Below are positions 51,990 through 60,360 of a stretch of DNA of 64,000 bases, in pieces (within the stretch, counting starts at the first letter, position 1; every line of letters begins with the position of its first letter). The position numbers and the translations under genes were made by a program. The DNA is from Amycolatopsis camponoti. GTDB lineage: Bacteria > Actinomycetota > Actinomycetes > Mycobacteriales > Pseudonocardiaceae. A model generated the notes under the pieces. That model worked only from the letters and a program-made list of their open reading frames with translations. It ran no database searches and had not been told where the DNA came from. Location of the stretch: contig NZ_CABVGP010000001.1 in assembly GCF_902497555.1 (NCBI RefSeq), positions 3,948,501 through 4,012,500 of the forward strand, read 5' to 3'.

Positions 51990-52930
51990 GCGGCGGCTCC
52001 GCTGAGGGTGAGGGTGGGGTCGGCGTCGAGCACGCGCACCTGGTCGGGGTGCACGTCGTGCGGGGTGGGCATGCGGCTGCCCTCCTGCGTGACCGCGGCG
52101 GTGCCGTAGGCGACCGCGGTCCGCAGGGCTGTGGGGCCGGTTCCTCCCGCGTGGAGGAACCCGGCGAGTGCGGCGTCTCCGGCGCCGACGGTGCTGCGCA
52201 CGGCGACCAGCGGGCCGAGCGCGTGGCAGGTTTCCGTGTCCTCGACGAGAACCGCGCCGTGGGCGCCGAGGCTGACCAGCACGCGGCCGACGCCGCCGGA
52301 GATCAGCTCGCGGCAGAAGGCGACGACGTCGCCGAGCAGCGGCAGCGGGTGCCCGGCGAGCTCGATCAGCTCGTCGAGGTTCGGCTTGAGCAGGTCCGGC
52401 CCGCCTTCGCAGGCGGCCGCGAGCGGCGCGCCGGAGGAGTCGACGGCGACCTTCGCGCCGGCGTCGTGGGCGAGTTTCGTCAGGCGCGCGTAGAAGTCGT
52501 CGGGCACGCCGGCCGGGAGACTTCCGCAGCACACCAGCCATTCCGCGCGCGCGGCCAGCTCGACGGCGCGGCGTTCGAGGGTGGCGAGCTCGGCGGGGGA
52601 GATCGCCGGGCCCGGTTCGTTGATCTTCGTCGTCGTGCCGTCGGCTTCGACGAGCGTGATGTTGCTGCGGGTCGTCCCGGCGATCGGCACGGCGACGACC
52701 GGGACGCCTTCGGGGGCGAGCAGGTCGGCCAGGCGTTCGCCGACCAGGCCGCCCGCGGGCAGGAGCGCGACGGTCGGCGTCCCGGCGGCGGCCAGCGCGC
52801 GGGCGACGTTGACGCCCTTGCCACCGGGGTCGAGCCGGACGGCTTCGGCCCGGTTGACCTCGCCGCGGCGCAGGTCGGCCAGCCGCGCGGTGCGGTCGAG
52901 GCTCGGGTTCGGGGTCACGGTGACGATCAC
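51986..52930 (-). CDS. fruK: 1-phosphofructokinase
   Basis: 314 residues. IVTVTPNPSLDRTARL is the PfkB/FruK N-terminus, LDPGGKGVNVARALAAAG the sugar-phosphate site, LKPNLDELIELAG the middle motif, and RSTVGAGDAALAGFL the C-terminal PfkB signature with the catalytic Asp in GAGD. It phosphorylates fructose-1-phosphate to fructose-1,6-bisphosphate. ATGA overlaps with both neighbours show tight coupling in the operon. Confidence 0.96.
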   Translation of the reverse strand: MIVTVTPNPSLDRTARLADLRRGEVNRAEAVRLDPGGKGVNVARALAAAGTPTVALLPAGGLVGERLADLLAPEGVPVVAVPIAGTTRSNITLVEADGTTTKINEPGPAISPAELATLERRAVELAARAEWLVCCGSLPAGVPDDFYARLTKLAHDAGAKVAVDSSGAPLAAACEGGPDLLKPNLDELIELAGHPLPLLGDVVAFCRELISGGVGRVLVSLGAHGAVLVEDTETCHALGPLVAVRSTVGAGDAALAGFLHAGGTGPTALRTAVAYGTAAVTQEGSRMPTPHDVHPDQVRVLDADPTLTLSGAAA

Positions 52931-53688
52931 GCCAGCACCACCTCCGGGCCCGCCTCTTCGAGCTCGGCCACGGCGCCCGCGTCGAGGCCGCTGTCGGTGA
53001 CCAGGACGTCGATCTCGGCCAGCCGCGCGAACCGGCTGAGCTGGTCGGTGCCGTACTTGCTGTGGTCGGCCAGCAGCACCCGCTTGCGGGCGGCGGCGAC
53101 CACCGCGGCCTTCACCGCGGACTCGGCCATGTCCGGTGTGGTGCAGCCGTGTTCGGCGGAAAAGCCGTTGGCGCCGAGGAACGCGACGTCCACGAGCAGG
53201 CCGTCGAGGGCGTGCAGCGTCCAGGCTTCGACGGCGGCGAGCGTCGTCCCGCGGACGCGGCCGCCGAGGATGTGGAGCGTGATGCCCGGGCGGGTGGCCA
53301 GGATCGACGCGACCGGGATCGAGTTGGTGATCACCGTCAGCTCGCGATCGGCGGGCAGGAGCGTCGCGAGCCTGCTGGTCGTGGTGCCCGCGTCGAGAAG
53401 GATCGAGCCGCGCTCGGGGACCAGGGCCAGCGCGGCCCGGGCGATCGCGTCCTTCTCGGCGGCGTTCGTCTGGTCCCGTTGCGCGACTTCGGGTTCGAAG
53501 TCGAGCCGGTCGACCGCGACCGCGCCGCCGTAGACACGGCGGACGACGCCCTGGCGTTCGAGGACGCCGAGGTCCCGGCGGATGGTCTCGGGGGCGACGC
53601 CGAGTTCGGTGGCGACGTCGTTGACGTCGACCCGGCCGTCGCGCCGTGCGCGTTGTGCCAGGAGCTGATGCCGTTCGGCGGCGTACAT
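52927..53688 (-). CDS. DeoR-family regulator of the fructose PTS
   Basis: 253 residues. RHQLLAQRARRDGRVDVNDVATELGVAPETIRRDLGVLERQGVVRRVYGGA is the DeoR helix-turn-helix. The C-terminal domain (KDAIARAALALVPERGSILLDAGTTTSRLA, VITNSIPVASIL, ADHSKYG) is the sugar-phosphate sensor. It leads the operon, so fructose-1-phosphate is the likely inducer. Phased direct repeats upstream are its probable operators. Confidence 0.93.
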   Translation of the reverse strand: MYAAERHQLLAQRARRDGRVDVNDVATELGVAPETIRRDLGVLERQGVVRRVYGGAVAVDRLDFEPEVAQRDQTNAAEKDAIARAALALVPERGSILLDAGTTTSRLATLLPADRELTVITNSIPVASILATRPGITLHILGGRVRGTTLAAVEAWTLHALDGLLVDVAFLGANGFSAEHGCTTPDMAESAVKAAVVAAARKRVLLADHSKYGTDQLSRFARLAEIDVLVTDSGLDAGAVAELEEAGPEVVLA

Positions 53689-53757
53689 GCCCGTTCCTCT
53701 CCGATGTTTGCCCGTTGCAGTTTGATTGTGCCCGTTGTTACCGTAGTGTCAATCCCT
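53688..53757. promoter_or_regulatory. DeoR operators (three TGCCCGTT repeats) and ptsI promoter
   Basis: TGCCCGTT recurs at 53688, 53709 and 53729, steps of 21 and 20 bp, placing all three on one DNA face between the divergent deoR-type and ptsI genes. A ptsI promoter fits inside: TTGATT (53722-53727), 16-bp spacer, TAGTGT (53744-53749). The third repeat lies in the spacer, so binding should block ptsI; the first overlaps the regulator start. Confidence 0.72.
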
Positions 53758-53791
53758 GGTTACTAGATCTTTTTCTCCCGGAGGTCTCGCC

Positions 53792-55354
53792 ATGCAGTTG
53801 TCCGGAGTCGGAGTCAGCCCCGGCCGGGTCGCCGGTCCCCGCGTCGTCGTGGTCGCTGACCTGCGGGAACCCGCGTCTTCGCCCGTGCCGGACGATCTTC
53901 GGGCGGAAGCGGGCAAGATCGGGTCCGCGGCGGAGTCGGTCGCGGCGTCGCTGTCCGATCGTGCCCGTTCCGTGTCCGGCGATGCCCGATCGGTCCTGGA
54001 GACGACGGCGGCGATGGCGTCGGATCCCGCTTTGCTCGCGTCCGCGGAAAAGCGCGTTCTCGACGGTTCGCTGCCCGCACCGCGCGCGGTGTGGGAGGCG
54101 GCGGGGGAGTTCATGACGGCGCTGCGGGCGGCCGGCGGATACATGGCCGAACGCGCCGCGGACGTCGCCGACGTGCGCGACCGGATCGTCGCTTCCTTGT
54201 CGGGCCTGGCCCCGCCCGGCGTCCCGGAGCTGACGTCGCCGAGTGTCCTCGTGGCGCGCGACCTCGCGCCGGCCGACACCGCCGGGCTCGACCCGGACCT
54301 CGTGCTCGCGCTCGTGACGGAGGAGGGCGGGCCGACGAGCCACACCGCGATCCTGGCCCGGGCGCTGGGGATTCCCGCTGTCGTCGCGTGCGCCGGCGTG
54401 CTCGGCCTCGCCGGACCCGGCCTGGTCGTCGACGGTTCGGCGGGCACGGTTTCGCCGTCCGACGGCCGGGTGGTCGCCCCGGCGCGGACGTCCCGCCCCG
54501 AATGGGACGGGGTCGGACGGCTCGCCGACGGCCACCGCGTGAAGCTGCTCACCAACGTCGGCTCGGCGTCGGACGCCCGCGCCGCCGCCGCGGCCGGAGC
54601 GGAAGGGATCGGGCTCTTCCGCACGGAATTCTGTTACCTGTCGGCGACCTCCGAGCCGACGGAGTCCTCGCAGCGGGCGGCCTACGCGGCGGTGCTGGAG
54701 CCGTTCGCCGGCAAACCGGTCGTCGTCCGGACCCTGGACGCCGGTTCGGACAAGCCGCTCGCGTTCCTGGACATGGGTGCGGAACCGAACCCCGCGCTGG
54801 GGGTCCGCGGCTTGCGGATCGCGTTCGACCGGCCGGATCTGCTGGACCGCCAGCTGACCGCGATCGTGGCGGCCGCGGCCGACACCGGCGTCGAGCTGTC
54901 CGTGATGGCCCCGATGGTGGCGACGGCGGCGGAAGCGGCCTGGTTCGCTTCGCGGGCGCGTGCGGCGGGAATCGGCCGCGTGGGCGTGATGATCGAGATC
55001 CCGGCGGCGGCGTTGTGCGCCGCGGAGATCCTCGCCGAGGTCGACTTCGTCTCCTTGGGCACGAACGACCTGGCGCAGTACGTGTTCGCGGCGGACCGCC
55101 AGCTCGGCGCGGTGGCCGCGCTCAACGATCCGCACCAGCCGGCGTTGCTGCGGCTGGTCGGCATGGTCGCGGAAGCCGGTGCGGCGGCGGGGAAGCCGGT
55201 CGGGGTGTGCGGCGAGGCGGCGGCGGACCCGGCCTTGGCGCCCGTGCTGGCCGGGCTGGGTGTCACGTCGCTGTCGATGAACGCCGTGGCCTTGGCGGGA
55301 GTGGGCGCGGCGCTGCGCGCGGTCGACCTCGCCGCGTGCCGCGCGTTAGCTTGA
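53792..55354 (+). CDS. ptsI: PTS Enzyme I (phosphoenolpyruvate-protein phosphotransferase)
   Basis: 520 residues from ATG 53792 (CGGAGG upstream). The phosphorylated His184 is in EEGGPTSHTAILARALGIPAVV. The PEP-binding barrel shows GAEGIGLFRTEFCYL, ALGVRGLRIAF, VGVMIEIPAAAL, DFVSLGTNDLAQYVFAADR and GKPVGVCGEAAADP. Shorter than the usual 570-575 residues, mostly in the N-terminal domain. It starts the phosphate relay to HPr. Divergent from the fructose operon and followed after 4 bp by a cupin gene. Confidence 0.95.
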   Translation: MQLSGVGVSPGRVAGPRVVVVADLREPASSPVPDDLRAEAGKIGSAAESVAASLSDRARSVSGDARSVLETTAAMASDPALLASAEKRVLDGSLPAPRAVWEAAGEFMTALRAAGGYMAERAADVADVRDRIVASLSGLAPPGVPELTSPSVLVARDLAPADTAGLDPDLVLALVTEEGGPTSHTAILARALGIPAVVACAGVLGLAGPGLVVDGSAGTVSPSDGRVVAPARTSRPEWDGVGRLADGHRVKLLTNVGSASDARAAAAAGAEGIGLFRTEFCYLSATSEPTESSQRAAYAAVLEPFAGKPVVVRTLDAGSDKPLAFLDMGAEPNPALGVRGLRIAFDRPDLLDRQLTAIVAAAADTGVELSVMAPMVATAAEAAWFASRARAAGIGRVGVMIEIPAAALCAAEILAEVDFVSLGTNDLAQYVFAADRQLGAVAALNDPHQPALLRLVGMVAEAGAAAGKPVGVCGEAAADPALAPVLAGLGVTSLSMNAVALAGVGAALRAVDLAACRALA

Positions 55355-55358
55355 GGGC

Positions 55359-55769
55359 ATGGAAAGCGACAACAGCCGGAGCGTGTTCGACGTCCTCGCC
55401 GAGGCCGCGGCCCTGCCCTCGACCGCCACGACGATGCTGGTGGACAAGTACTTCGTCGACAAGCCCGCAGCCAGCGCGCGGATTTTCCGGATCTACCGCG
55501 AAGTTCCGCTCCACTACCACGAGGAGTGCGACGAACACCTCTACCTGCTCAGCGGCGGCGGCACGTTCCACCTCGACGGCGAGGAGTTCGAGGCGCGGCC
55601 GGGGATGTTCCTCTGCTTCGAACGGCGGAAGGTCCACGGTTTCCCCCGGATCGCCGCCGAACCCCTCGTCGTGCTGGCGATCGACGTCCCACGGCGGCGT
55701 CCGGACGACATCGTCTTCGTCGACCCGGCCGAAGGTGACGCCCGGACGTTCATGGCCCGCAATGCCTGA
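55359..55769 (+). CDS. Cupin-domain protein
   Basis: 136 residues from ATG 55359 (GAGGGC). RIFRIYREVPLHYHEECDEHLYLLSGGGTFHLDGEEFEARPGMFLCFERRKVHGF is a single cupin barrel with the metal-site pattern HxHx(n)E and a later His. Sugar-isomerase-like or regulatory cupins share this form. Coupling to ptsI suggests a role in sugar metabolism, but the activity is unknown. Confidence 0.85.
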   Translation: MESDNSRSVFDVLAEAAALPSTATTMLVDKYFVDKPAASARIFRIYREVPLHYHEECDEHLYLLSGGGTFHLDGEEFEARPGMFLCFERRKVHGFPRIAAEPLVVLAIDVPRRRPDDIVFVDPAEGDARTFMARNA

Positions 55770-55863
55770 ATCTCAAATTGCGACAGCCGGGCGCCCGCCG
55801 CGGTCCTAGCGTCGGGGACGGCCGTGCCCGGCCACGGGAGCCGGGCGGCCGACGGAGGCGACG

Positions 55864-56907
55864 ATGAAGGCGCTGGTCTACCACGGTCCGGGTGCGAAGG
55901 CTTGGGAAGACGTCCCGGACGCCACCGTCCAGGAACCGACCGACGTGGTCGTGCGCGTCGACACGACCACGATCTGCGGCACTGACCTGCACATCCTGCA
56001 GGGCGACGTCGCCGCGGTCACCGACGGCCGGGTCCTCGGCCACGAAGCGGTCGGCACGGTGACCGCGGTCGGCGACGCGGTCCGCGCGTTCGCGGTCGGC
56101 GACCGGGTGCTGGTCCCGGCCATCACGCAGTGCGGGCGCTGCGAGTACTGCGGGCGTGGGATGCCGTCGCACTGCCAGACGGTCGGCGGCATCGGCTGGA
56201 TCTTCGGGCACCTCATCGACGGAACGCAGGCCGAGCTGGTGCGCGTGCCCTTCGCGGACACGTCGCTCTACGCGGTCCCCGACAGCGTCACCAACGAGCA
56301 GGCGATCTTCCTGGCCGACTCCTTGCCCACGGGGTACGAGGTCGGCGTCCTGGCCGGCCGCGTCCGCCCGGGCGACACGGTGGCGGTGGTCGGCGCCGGC
56401 GCGGTCGGGCTGGCGGCGATCCTGACCACGGGCCTGTGGGGCGCGTCGAAGGTGATCGCGGTGGACTCCGACAAGTTCCGCCTGGAGAAGGCGCTGGAGT
56501 TCGGGGCGACGGACGCGTTCGAGGCGGGCCCCGGTGTTCTCGAGGACGTCCGGTCCTTGACCGACGGGCTCGGCGTGGACGTGGCGATCGAGGCGGTCGG
56601 CTACCCGGAGACGCTGCTGACGGCGGCATCCCTGGTCCGCCCGGGCGGCCGCATCGCGAACATCGGCGTGCACGGCGTCCCGGTCGAGCTGCCGATGCAG
56701 GACATGTGGATCCAGAACCTGACGCTGACGATGGGCCTGGTCGACACGGCCTCGATCCCGACACTGCTGAAGATGGTGGCATCGGGTCGCATCCCGGCCG
56801 AGCGGATGGGCACCCACCGGTTCACCTTCGACCGGATGGACGAGGCCTACGAGGTGTTCGGCAACGCCGCCGCCAACTCGGCGCTGAAGGTGGTCATCAC
56901 CCCCTAA
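55864..56907 (+). CDS. Zinc-dependent alcohol dehydrogenase (MDR family)
   Basis: 347 residues. TTICGTDLHILQGD and LGHEAVGTV give the catalytic zinc ligands (Cys, His-Glu). CGRCEYCGRGMPSHC holds four Cys for the structural zinc. VAVVGAGAVGLAAILTTGLWGASKVIAVDSD binds NAD, with Asp after strand 2 favouring NAD. IFGHLIDGTQAELVRVPFAD resembles the isopropanol/2,3-butanediol dehydrogenase group. Its stop overlaps the SEFIR gene by 4 bp tail to tail. The 94-bp upstream gap has no clear promoter beyond TAGCGT. Confidence 0.92.
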   Translation: MKALVYHGPGAKAWEDVPDATVQEPTDVVVRVDTTTICGTDLHILQGDVAAVTDGRVLGHEAVGTVTAVGDAVRAFAVGDRVLVPAITQCGRCEYCGRGMPSHCQTVGGIGWIFGHLIDGTQAELVRVPFADTSLYAVPDSVTNEQAIFLADSLPTGYEVGVLAGRVRPGDTVAVVGAGAVGLAAILTTGLWGASKVIAVDSDKFRLEKALEFGATDAFEAGPGVLEDVRSLTDGLGVDVAIEAVGYPETLLTAASLVRPGGRIANIGVHGVPVELPMQDMWIQNLTLTMGLVDTASIPTLLKMVASGRIPAERMGTHRFTFDRMDEAYEVFGNAAANSALKVVITP

Positions 56908-57878
56908 ACCACGGTCGGATCGCCGAGGGCGAGCTCCGGTGGCCGCCCTCGGCGGGGCGTGACGCCGATGGCCGCGGAGCCGAACGAGGACGACGGGACG
57001 CCCGGGCGCGACATCTCGAGCCGGAGCTTCAGGCCGCCGGTGACATCGAGGTCGATCTCGGCCGGCTTCCCGACCGCGACGTCGTGTTCGGAGCGGGGCT
57101 TGCCGTCGAGGAGCACGCGGACGTGGCCGACCTGGAAGCGGTCGGCCGCGTCGTCGAGCACCCCGGCCACGGTCGAGAACCGCTGGTACTGGCCGCCGAG
57201 GTCCAGTTCGACGAACCCCGGCCCGGTGGTCGCCGACGTGGTGGGCCGGAGCACGATGCTGTTCTCGTACCGCACCTCGTCGATCGACGCCGCACCGCGC
57301 CGCACGCCTTGGCTGGCACACATCCACGGCAGGTCGCTCGCGAGGATCGGCTGCGGCTCCGAGGATCCGCCGAGCCACCGGCCGCGCGGCGGCTCCGGGT
57401 ACCGGCCCCGTCCGGTGATCGCGGCGAGCAGGTCGGCGACGCCCTCGTCGGTGAAGTCCTCGATCTCGTACCGCGTCATCGAGTACGGGTTGAGGAAGGC
57501 GGGGATGTCGTCGATCGACCCGCCGGGCAGGACGACGGGCAGAATCCGCCGGGTGCCGTCCTCGATGTCCTTGGTCACCTTGTTGCGGAGCAGGGCGGTC
57601 TCGTACTGGGCGCCGCGCCCTTCGTCCGGCGGCGCGTCGCCGTCGGCGCGCGCCCGGTAGAGGGGAGACGCCACGGCCACGATGAAGTCCGCGGCCGTGA
57701 TGTTCCGGGTGGCCCACAGCGACCAGTCGATGCGGTGGTTGTCGTCCCACTGGTCGAGCACGACTTCGAGCCCGATCCGGGCGCGCAGGAACGTCGCGAA
57801 CCTCCGGACCTGGTCCTTGTGCTCCTGGGTGTCGTGCGAATAACTGAAGAACACCCTCGGTGCGGCACGCTCGGACAT
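56904..57878 (-). CDS. SEFIR (TIR-like) domain protein with C-terminal NPCBM-like domain
   Basis: 324 residues from ATG 57878 (GAGGGG upstream). PRVFFSYSHDTQEHKDQVRRFATFLRARIGLEVVLDQWDD is box 1 of a SEFIR domain. WSLWATRNITAADFIVAVASPLY and GAQYETALL (Glu93, near the putative catalytic Glu position) continue it to about residue 165. Residues about 205-310 (NSIVLRPTTS, FVELDLGGQYQRFSTVAGVLDDA, GHVRVLLDGK, LKLRLEMSR) match the NPCBM-type beta sandwich, usually in secreted glycosidases but here cytoplasmic. It diverges from the TIR operon and may be a sensor or effector of the same conflict system. Confidence 0.82.
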   Translation of the reverse strand: MSERAAPRVFFSYSHDTQEHKDQVRRFATFLRARIGLEVVLDQWDDNHRIDWSLWATRNITAADFIVAVASPLYRARADGDAPPDEGRGAQYETALLRNKVTKDIEDGTRRILPVVLPGGSIDDIPAFLNPYSMTRYEIEDFTDEGVADLLAAITGRGRYPEPPRGRWLGGSSEPQPILASDLPWMCASQGVRRGAASIDEVRYENSIVLRPTTSATTGPGFVELDLGGQYQRFSTVAGVLDDAADRFQVGHVRVLLDGKPRSEHDVAVGKPAEIDLDVTGGLKLRLEMSRPGVPSSSFGSAAIGVTPRRGRPPELALGDPTVV

Positions 57879-58127
57879 CGGGTTCCCCTCGGGATCGGTC
57901 GGTGATTCACCGATCCGGGAGATCGGTATTCAGGAAACCTTCGCGGCCTGGTTCTCCGCTCAGGTCTGTCATCTATCCGTACCTGGAACAGTTGTCAAGA
58001 TGCATTTACGGGTGGCATTTGAGGGGTGGCCAGTTATTGTCCTGGATCTGTCAGGTTTACCGCCTTCTTTGCCGGTGCGATGGCGATCTAGGATCGGATC
58101 CGCCTGGTGGGGAGCGGTGAAGGAGCG
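57879..58127. promoter_or_regulatory. Divergent control region of the SEFIR and TIR genes
   Basis: AT-richer than its surroundings. Near the SEFIR start is an inverted repeat GGATCGGT-N9-ACCGATCC (57892-57916), containing a smaller dyad GGTGA-T-TCACC (57901-57911). On the other side TAGGAT (58089-58094) is a good -10 for the TIR operon, without a clear -35. GAAGGAG precedes ATG 58128. Confidence 0.5.
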
Positions 58128-58718
58128 ATGGCACGGGTGTACGAGTACGACGTGTTCATCAGCTACCGGCGCACCGCGGGGGATCTGTCGGCATGGGTCA
58201 AGAACCATTTTCACCGGCGGTTGTCCGAAGCGCTCGACAACACTCTCTACCGGGACGTGAAGATTTTCTTCGACGACCACGTCCGGACCGGGGGGAACTG
58301 GCCCGCCACGGCGCGGGCGGCTTTGCAGCGCGCCCGGGTACTGGTGCCGGTCTGCTCCCCGAAGTACTTCAAGGACGAATGGTGCCTGGCCGAGTGGCAT
58401 TCGATGGCGGCACGCGAGACCCTGGCCGGCCGGACGTCCGGCGACCGCCCGACGCTGATCTACCCGGTGATCTTCTGCGACTCGTGGAACTTCCCCGCCT
58501 GGGCCCACGAGCGGCGCATGAAGGACCTGCAGGAGTGGAACTTCCCCTACGAGCACTTCCAGGCCGCCCAGGCCTACCTCGAGTTCCACCAGGAGATCGG
58601 CCAGATCGCGAAGGAGCTGGAAGAGCTCATCGAGCGTGCACCGGAGTGGCGGGACGACTGGCCGGTGCGCACCCCGGTCCCGGACCCGCCGTCCCCGGTG
58701 CGGATACCGAGGTTCTGA
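58128..58718 (+). CDS. TIR-domain protein
   Basis: 196 residues from ATG 58128. YEYDVFISYRRTAGDLSAWVKNHFHRRLSEAL is TIR box 1, VKIFFDDHVRTGGNWPATARAALQRARVLVPVCSPKYFKDEWCLAEWHSM the central part. Glu89 in EWCLAEW corresponds to the catalytic Glu of TIR NADases. The C-terminal third is helical (EFHQEIGQIAKELEELIER) and Pro-rich at the end. It lies 4 bp before the KGGVGR ATPase gene. TIR proteins next to KGGVGR ATPases also occur in actinobacterial FxsA/FxsB peptide loci, but no FxsA or FxsB is seen here. A NAD-degrading effector or signalling adaptor is inferred. Confidence 0.87.
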   Translation: MARVYEYDVFISYRRTAGDLSAWVKNHFHRRLSEALDNTLYRDVKIFFDDHVRTGGNWPATARAALQRARVLVPVCSPKYFKDEWCLAEWHSMAARETLAGRTSGDRPTLIYPVIFCDSWNFPAWAHERRMKDLQEWNFPYEHFQAAQAYLEFHQEIGQIAKELEELIERAPEWRDDWPVRTPVPDPPSPVRIPRF

Positions 58719-58722
58719 CGGG

Positions 58723-60360
58723 ATGCCCGGTTCGGTCTTCACCTTCTACTCGTTCAAGGGCGGCGTCGGGCGCAGCTTCACCCTGGCGAACATCGCGGTG
58801 CTGCTGGCGCGCTGGGGGAACCGCGTGCTGTGCCTCGACTGGGACCTGGAGGCCCCCGGGCTCGGCGACTACTTCCGGCCGCGCCTGGCGGCCGCGCCCA
58901 CCAGCGGCGTCGTGGACCTCGTCGACGACTTCCGCGAGGGCCGCTTCGAACCCTCGGCGCACGCCGTCCGGCTGACCGGCCTCGGCGAGCTCGACTTCGT
59001 CGCCGCGGGCCGCGACGACCCGGACTACGTCGGGCAGCTGCAGAAGATCGACTGGGAAGAGCTGTACGTCGACGGCTTCGGGGACTACCTCGAGCGGTGC
59101 CGCGAGCACTGGACGGCCCACTACGACTTCGTGCTCATCGACAGCCGGACCGGGATCTCCGACATCGGCGGGATCTGCACCGCCCACCTGCCGGACCACC
59201 TGGTCGCGGTCTACACGGCGAACTTCCAGAGCGTCCGCGGCGCGGTCGACGTCGCCCGGCGGGCGGACGTCGCGCGCAACCGGCTCCCGTTCGACCGGCC
59301 GAGGCTCAGCGTGGTGCCGGTGCTGTCGCGGTTCGACAACCGCGAGGAGTACGACCGCTCGGAGACCTGGCGGAAGATGTGCGTCGACGAGACGGCGCAC
59401 CTCTACCGCAACTGGCTCGACCAGGCGGTCACGGTCGACGCGATGTCCCGGCACCTGACCATGCCTTACGTCTCGTACTGGACGTTCGGGGAGCAGCTGC
59501 CGGTTCTCGCCGAGGAGACGCCCAGCGCCGACCAGATCGGGTTCGCGCTGGAGACGGTCGCGGCGGTGGTCGCGCACCGGCTGGATCGCACGGACCTGCT
59601 GGCGCGCAACCGCGACGCGTACGTCGGCGCGGTGCGGGACAGCCGCCGGGAGTTCGGCCGGGATCTGCGGGTCAGCATTCCCCGGGGCGCGCAGACGGTG
59701 GCGAACGAACTGGTCGTCGAGCTGGAACGGCGCGGCGTGAAAGTGGTGAGGTCGCTCTCGGGCGATCGTTCGCTGCTCGAGCGACCCGAGGACGAGGCGA
59801 AGCACCTGTGCCTGATCGTCGACGGCAAGGTGAGCCGCTGGCAGTCGGCCGAAGTCGAGCTGTTCTTCCACCAGACCCTCGGCCAGGACCGGCGCGTCAT
59901 CCCGGTGCTGACGCCGGGCACGCACCCGAACACGTTCCCAGCGCACGTCGGGACGCTGCGCTACCTCCGGCTGAGCTCGTCCCACGGTCCGGCGGAGGTG
60001 GCCCGCGACCTGGTCGACCAGCTGAGGGGCTTCACGCCGCTGGTCGAACCGGAGGAAGAGCCCAAGCTCCCCGCCCTGCTGCGGCAGGCGCTCACGGCCC
60101 GGCTGCGCCCCGCGCGGTGGGACCTCGTCGACGAGCTGGTCGACGCCTTGAGCGTGACCGTCGGGGCCGGCGACGACGTGCGGACGAACGAGCTCGCGGT
60201 CGACCTGGCGGTGGCGATCAAGCCCCGTCCCCCGAACGGCACCGGGCAGCAGGCGGTCCCGGAGCAGACCCGGAGGACCGTCGACTGGCTCCTGCGCGTC
60301 CTCGAAACCCGCGCGCAAACCCCGACGCAGCACCCGAACCACCGGAAGGATCTCGGATGA
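58723..60360 (+). CDS. KGGVGR-variant MinD/ParA-like ATPase with C-terminal TIR-like domain
   Basis: 545 residues. FYSFKGGVGRSFTLANIAVLLARWG is a deviant Walker A of SIMIBI ATPases: the signature Lys12 is kept but the usual P-loop Lys is Arg17. LCLDWDLEAPGLGDYF and YDFVLIDSRTGISDIGGIC are the switch regions. Residues about 305-420 (VSIPRGAQTVANELVVELERRGVKVVRSLSGD, KHLCLIVDGKVSRWQSAEVELFF, RRVIPVLTPGTHP) look like a diverged TIR/flavodoxin-like fold. The tail is about 120 helical residues. Its stop overlaps the next gene by ATGA. It probably acts as nucleotide-driven switch or scaffold of this operon. Confidence 0.85.
   Translation: MPGSVFTFYSFKGGVGRSFTLANIAVLLARWGNRVLCLDWDLEAPGLGDYFRPRLAAAPTSGVVDLVDDFREGRFEPSAHAVRLTGLGELDFVAAGRDDPDYVGQLQKIDWEELYVDGFGDYLERCREHWTAHYDFVLIDSRTGISDIGGICTAHLPDHLVAVYTANFQSVRGAVDVARRADVARNRLPFDRPRLSVVPVLSRFDNREEYDRSETWRKMCVDETAHLYRNWLDQAVTVDAMSRHLTMPYVSYWTFGEQLPVLAEETPSADQIGFALETVAAVVAHRLDRTDLLARNRDAYVGAVRDSRREFGRDLRVSIPRGAQTVANELVVELERRGVKVVRSLSGDRSLLERPEDEAKHLCLIVDGKVSRWQSAEVELFFHQTLGQDRRVIPVLTPGTHPNTFPAHVGTLRYLRLSSSHGPAEVARDLVDQLRGFTPLVEPEEEPKLPALLRQALTARLRPARWDLVDELVDALSVTVGAGDDVRTNELAVDLAVAIKPRPPNGTGQQAVPEQTRRTVDWLLRVLETRAQTPTQHPNHRKDLG

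Noticed and set aside
58128..60360. FxsA/FxsB radical-SAM peptide locus
   Set aside because: TIR plus KGGVGR ATPase resembles such loci, but no radical SAM (CxxxCxxC) gene or short FxSxx-ending peptide gene is visible in the window.
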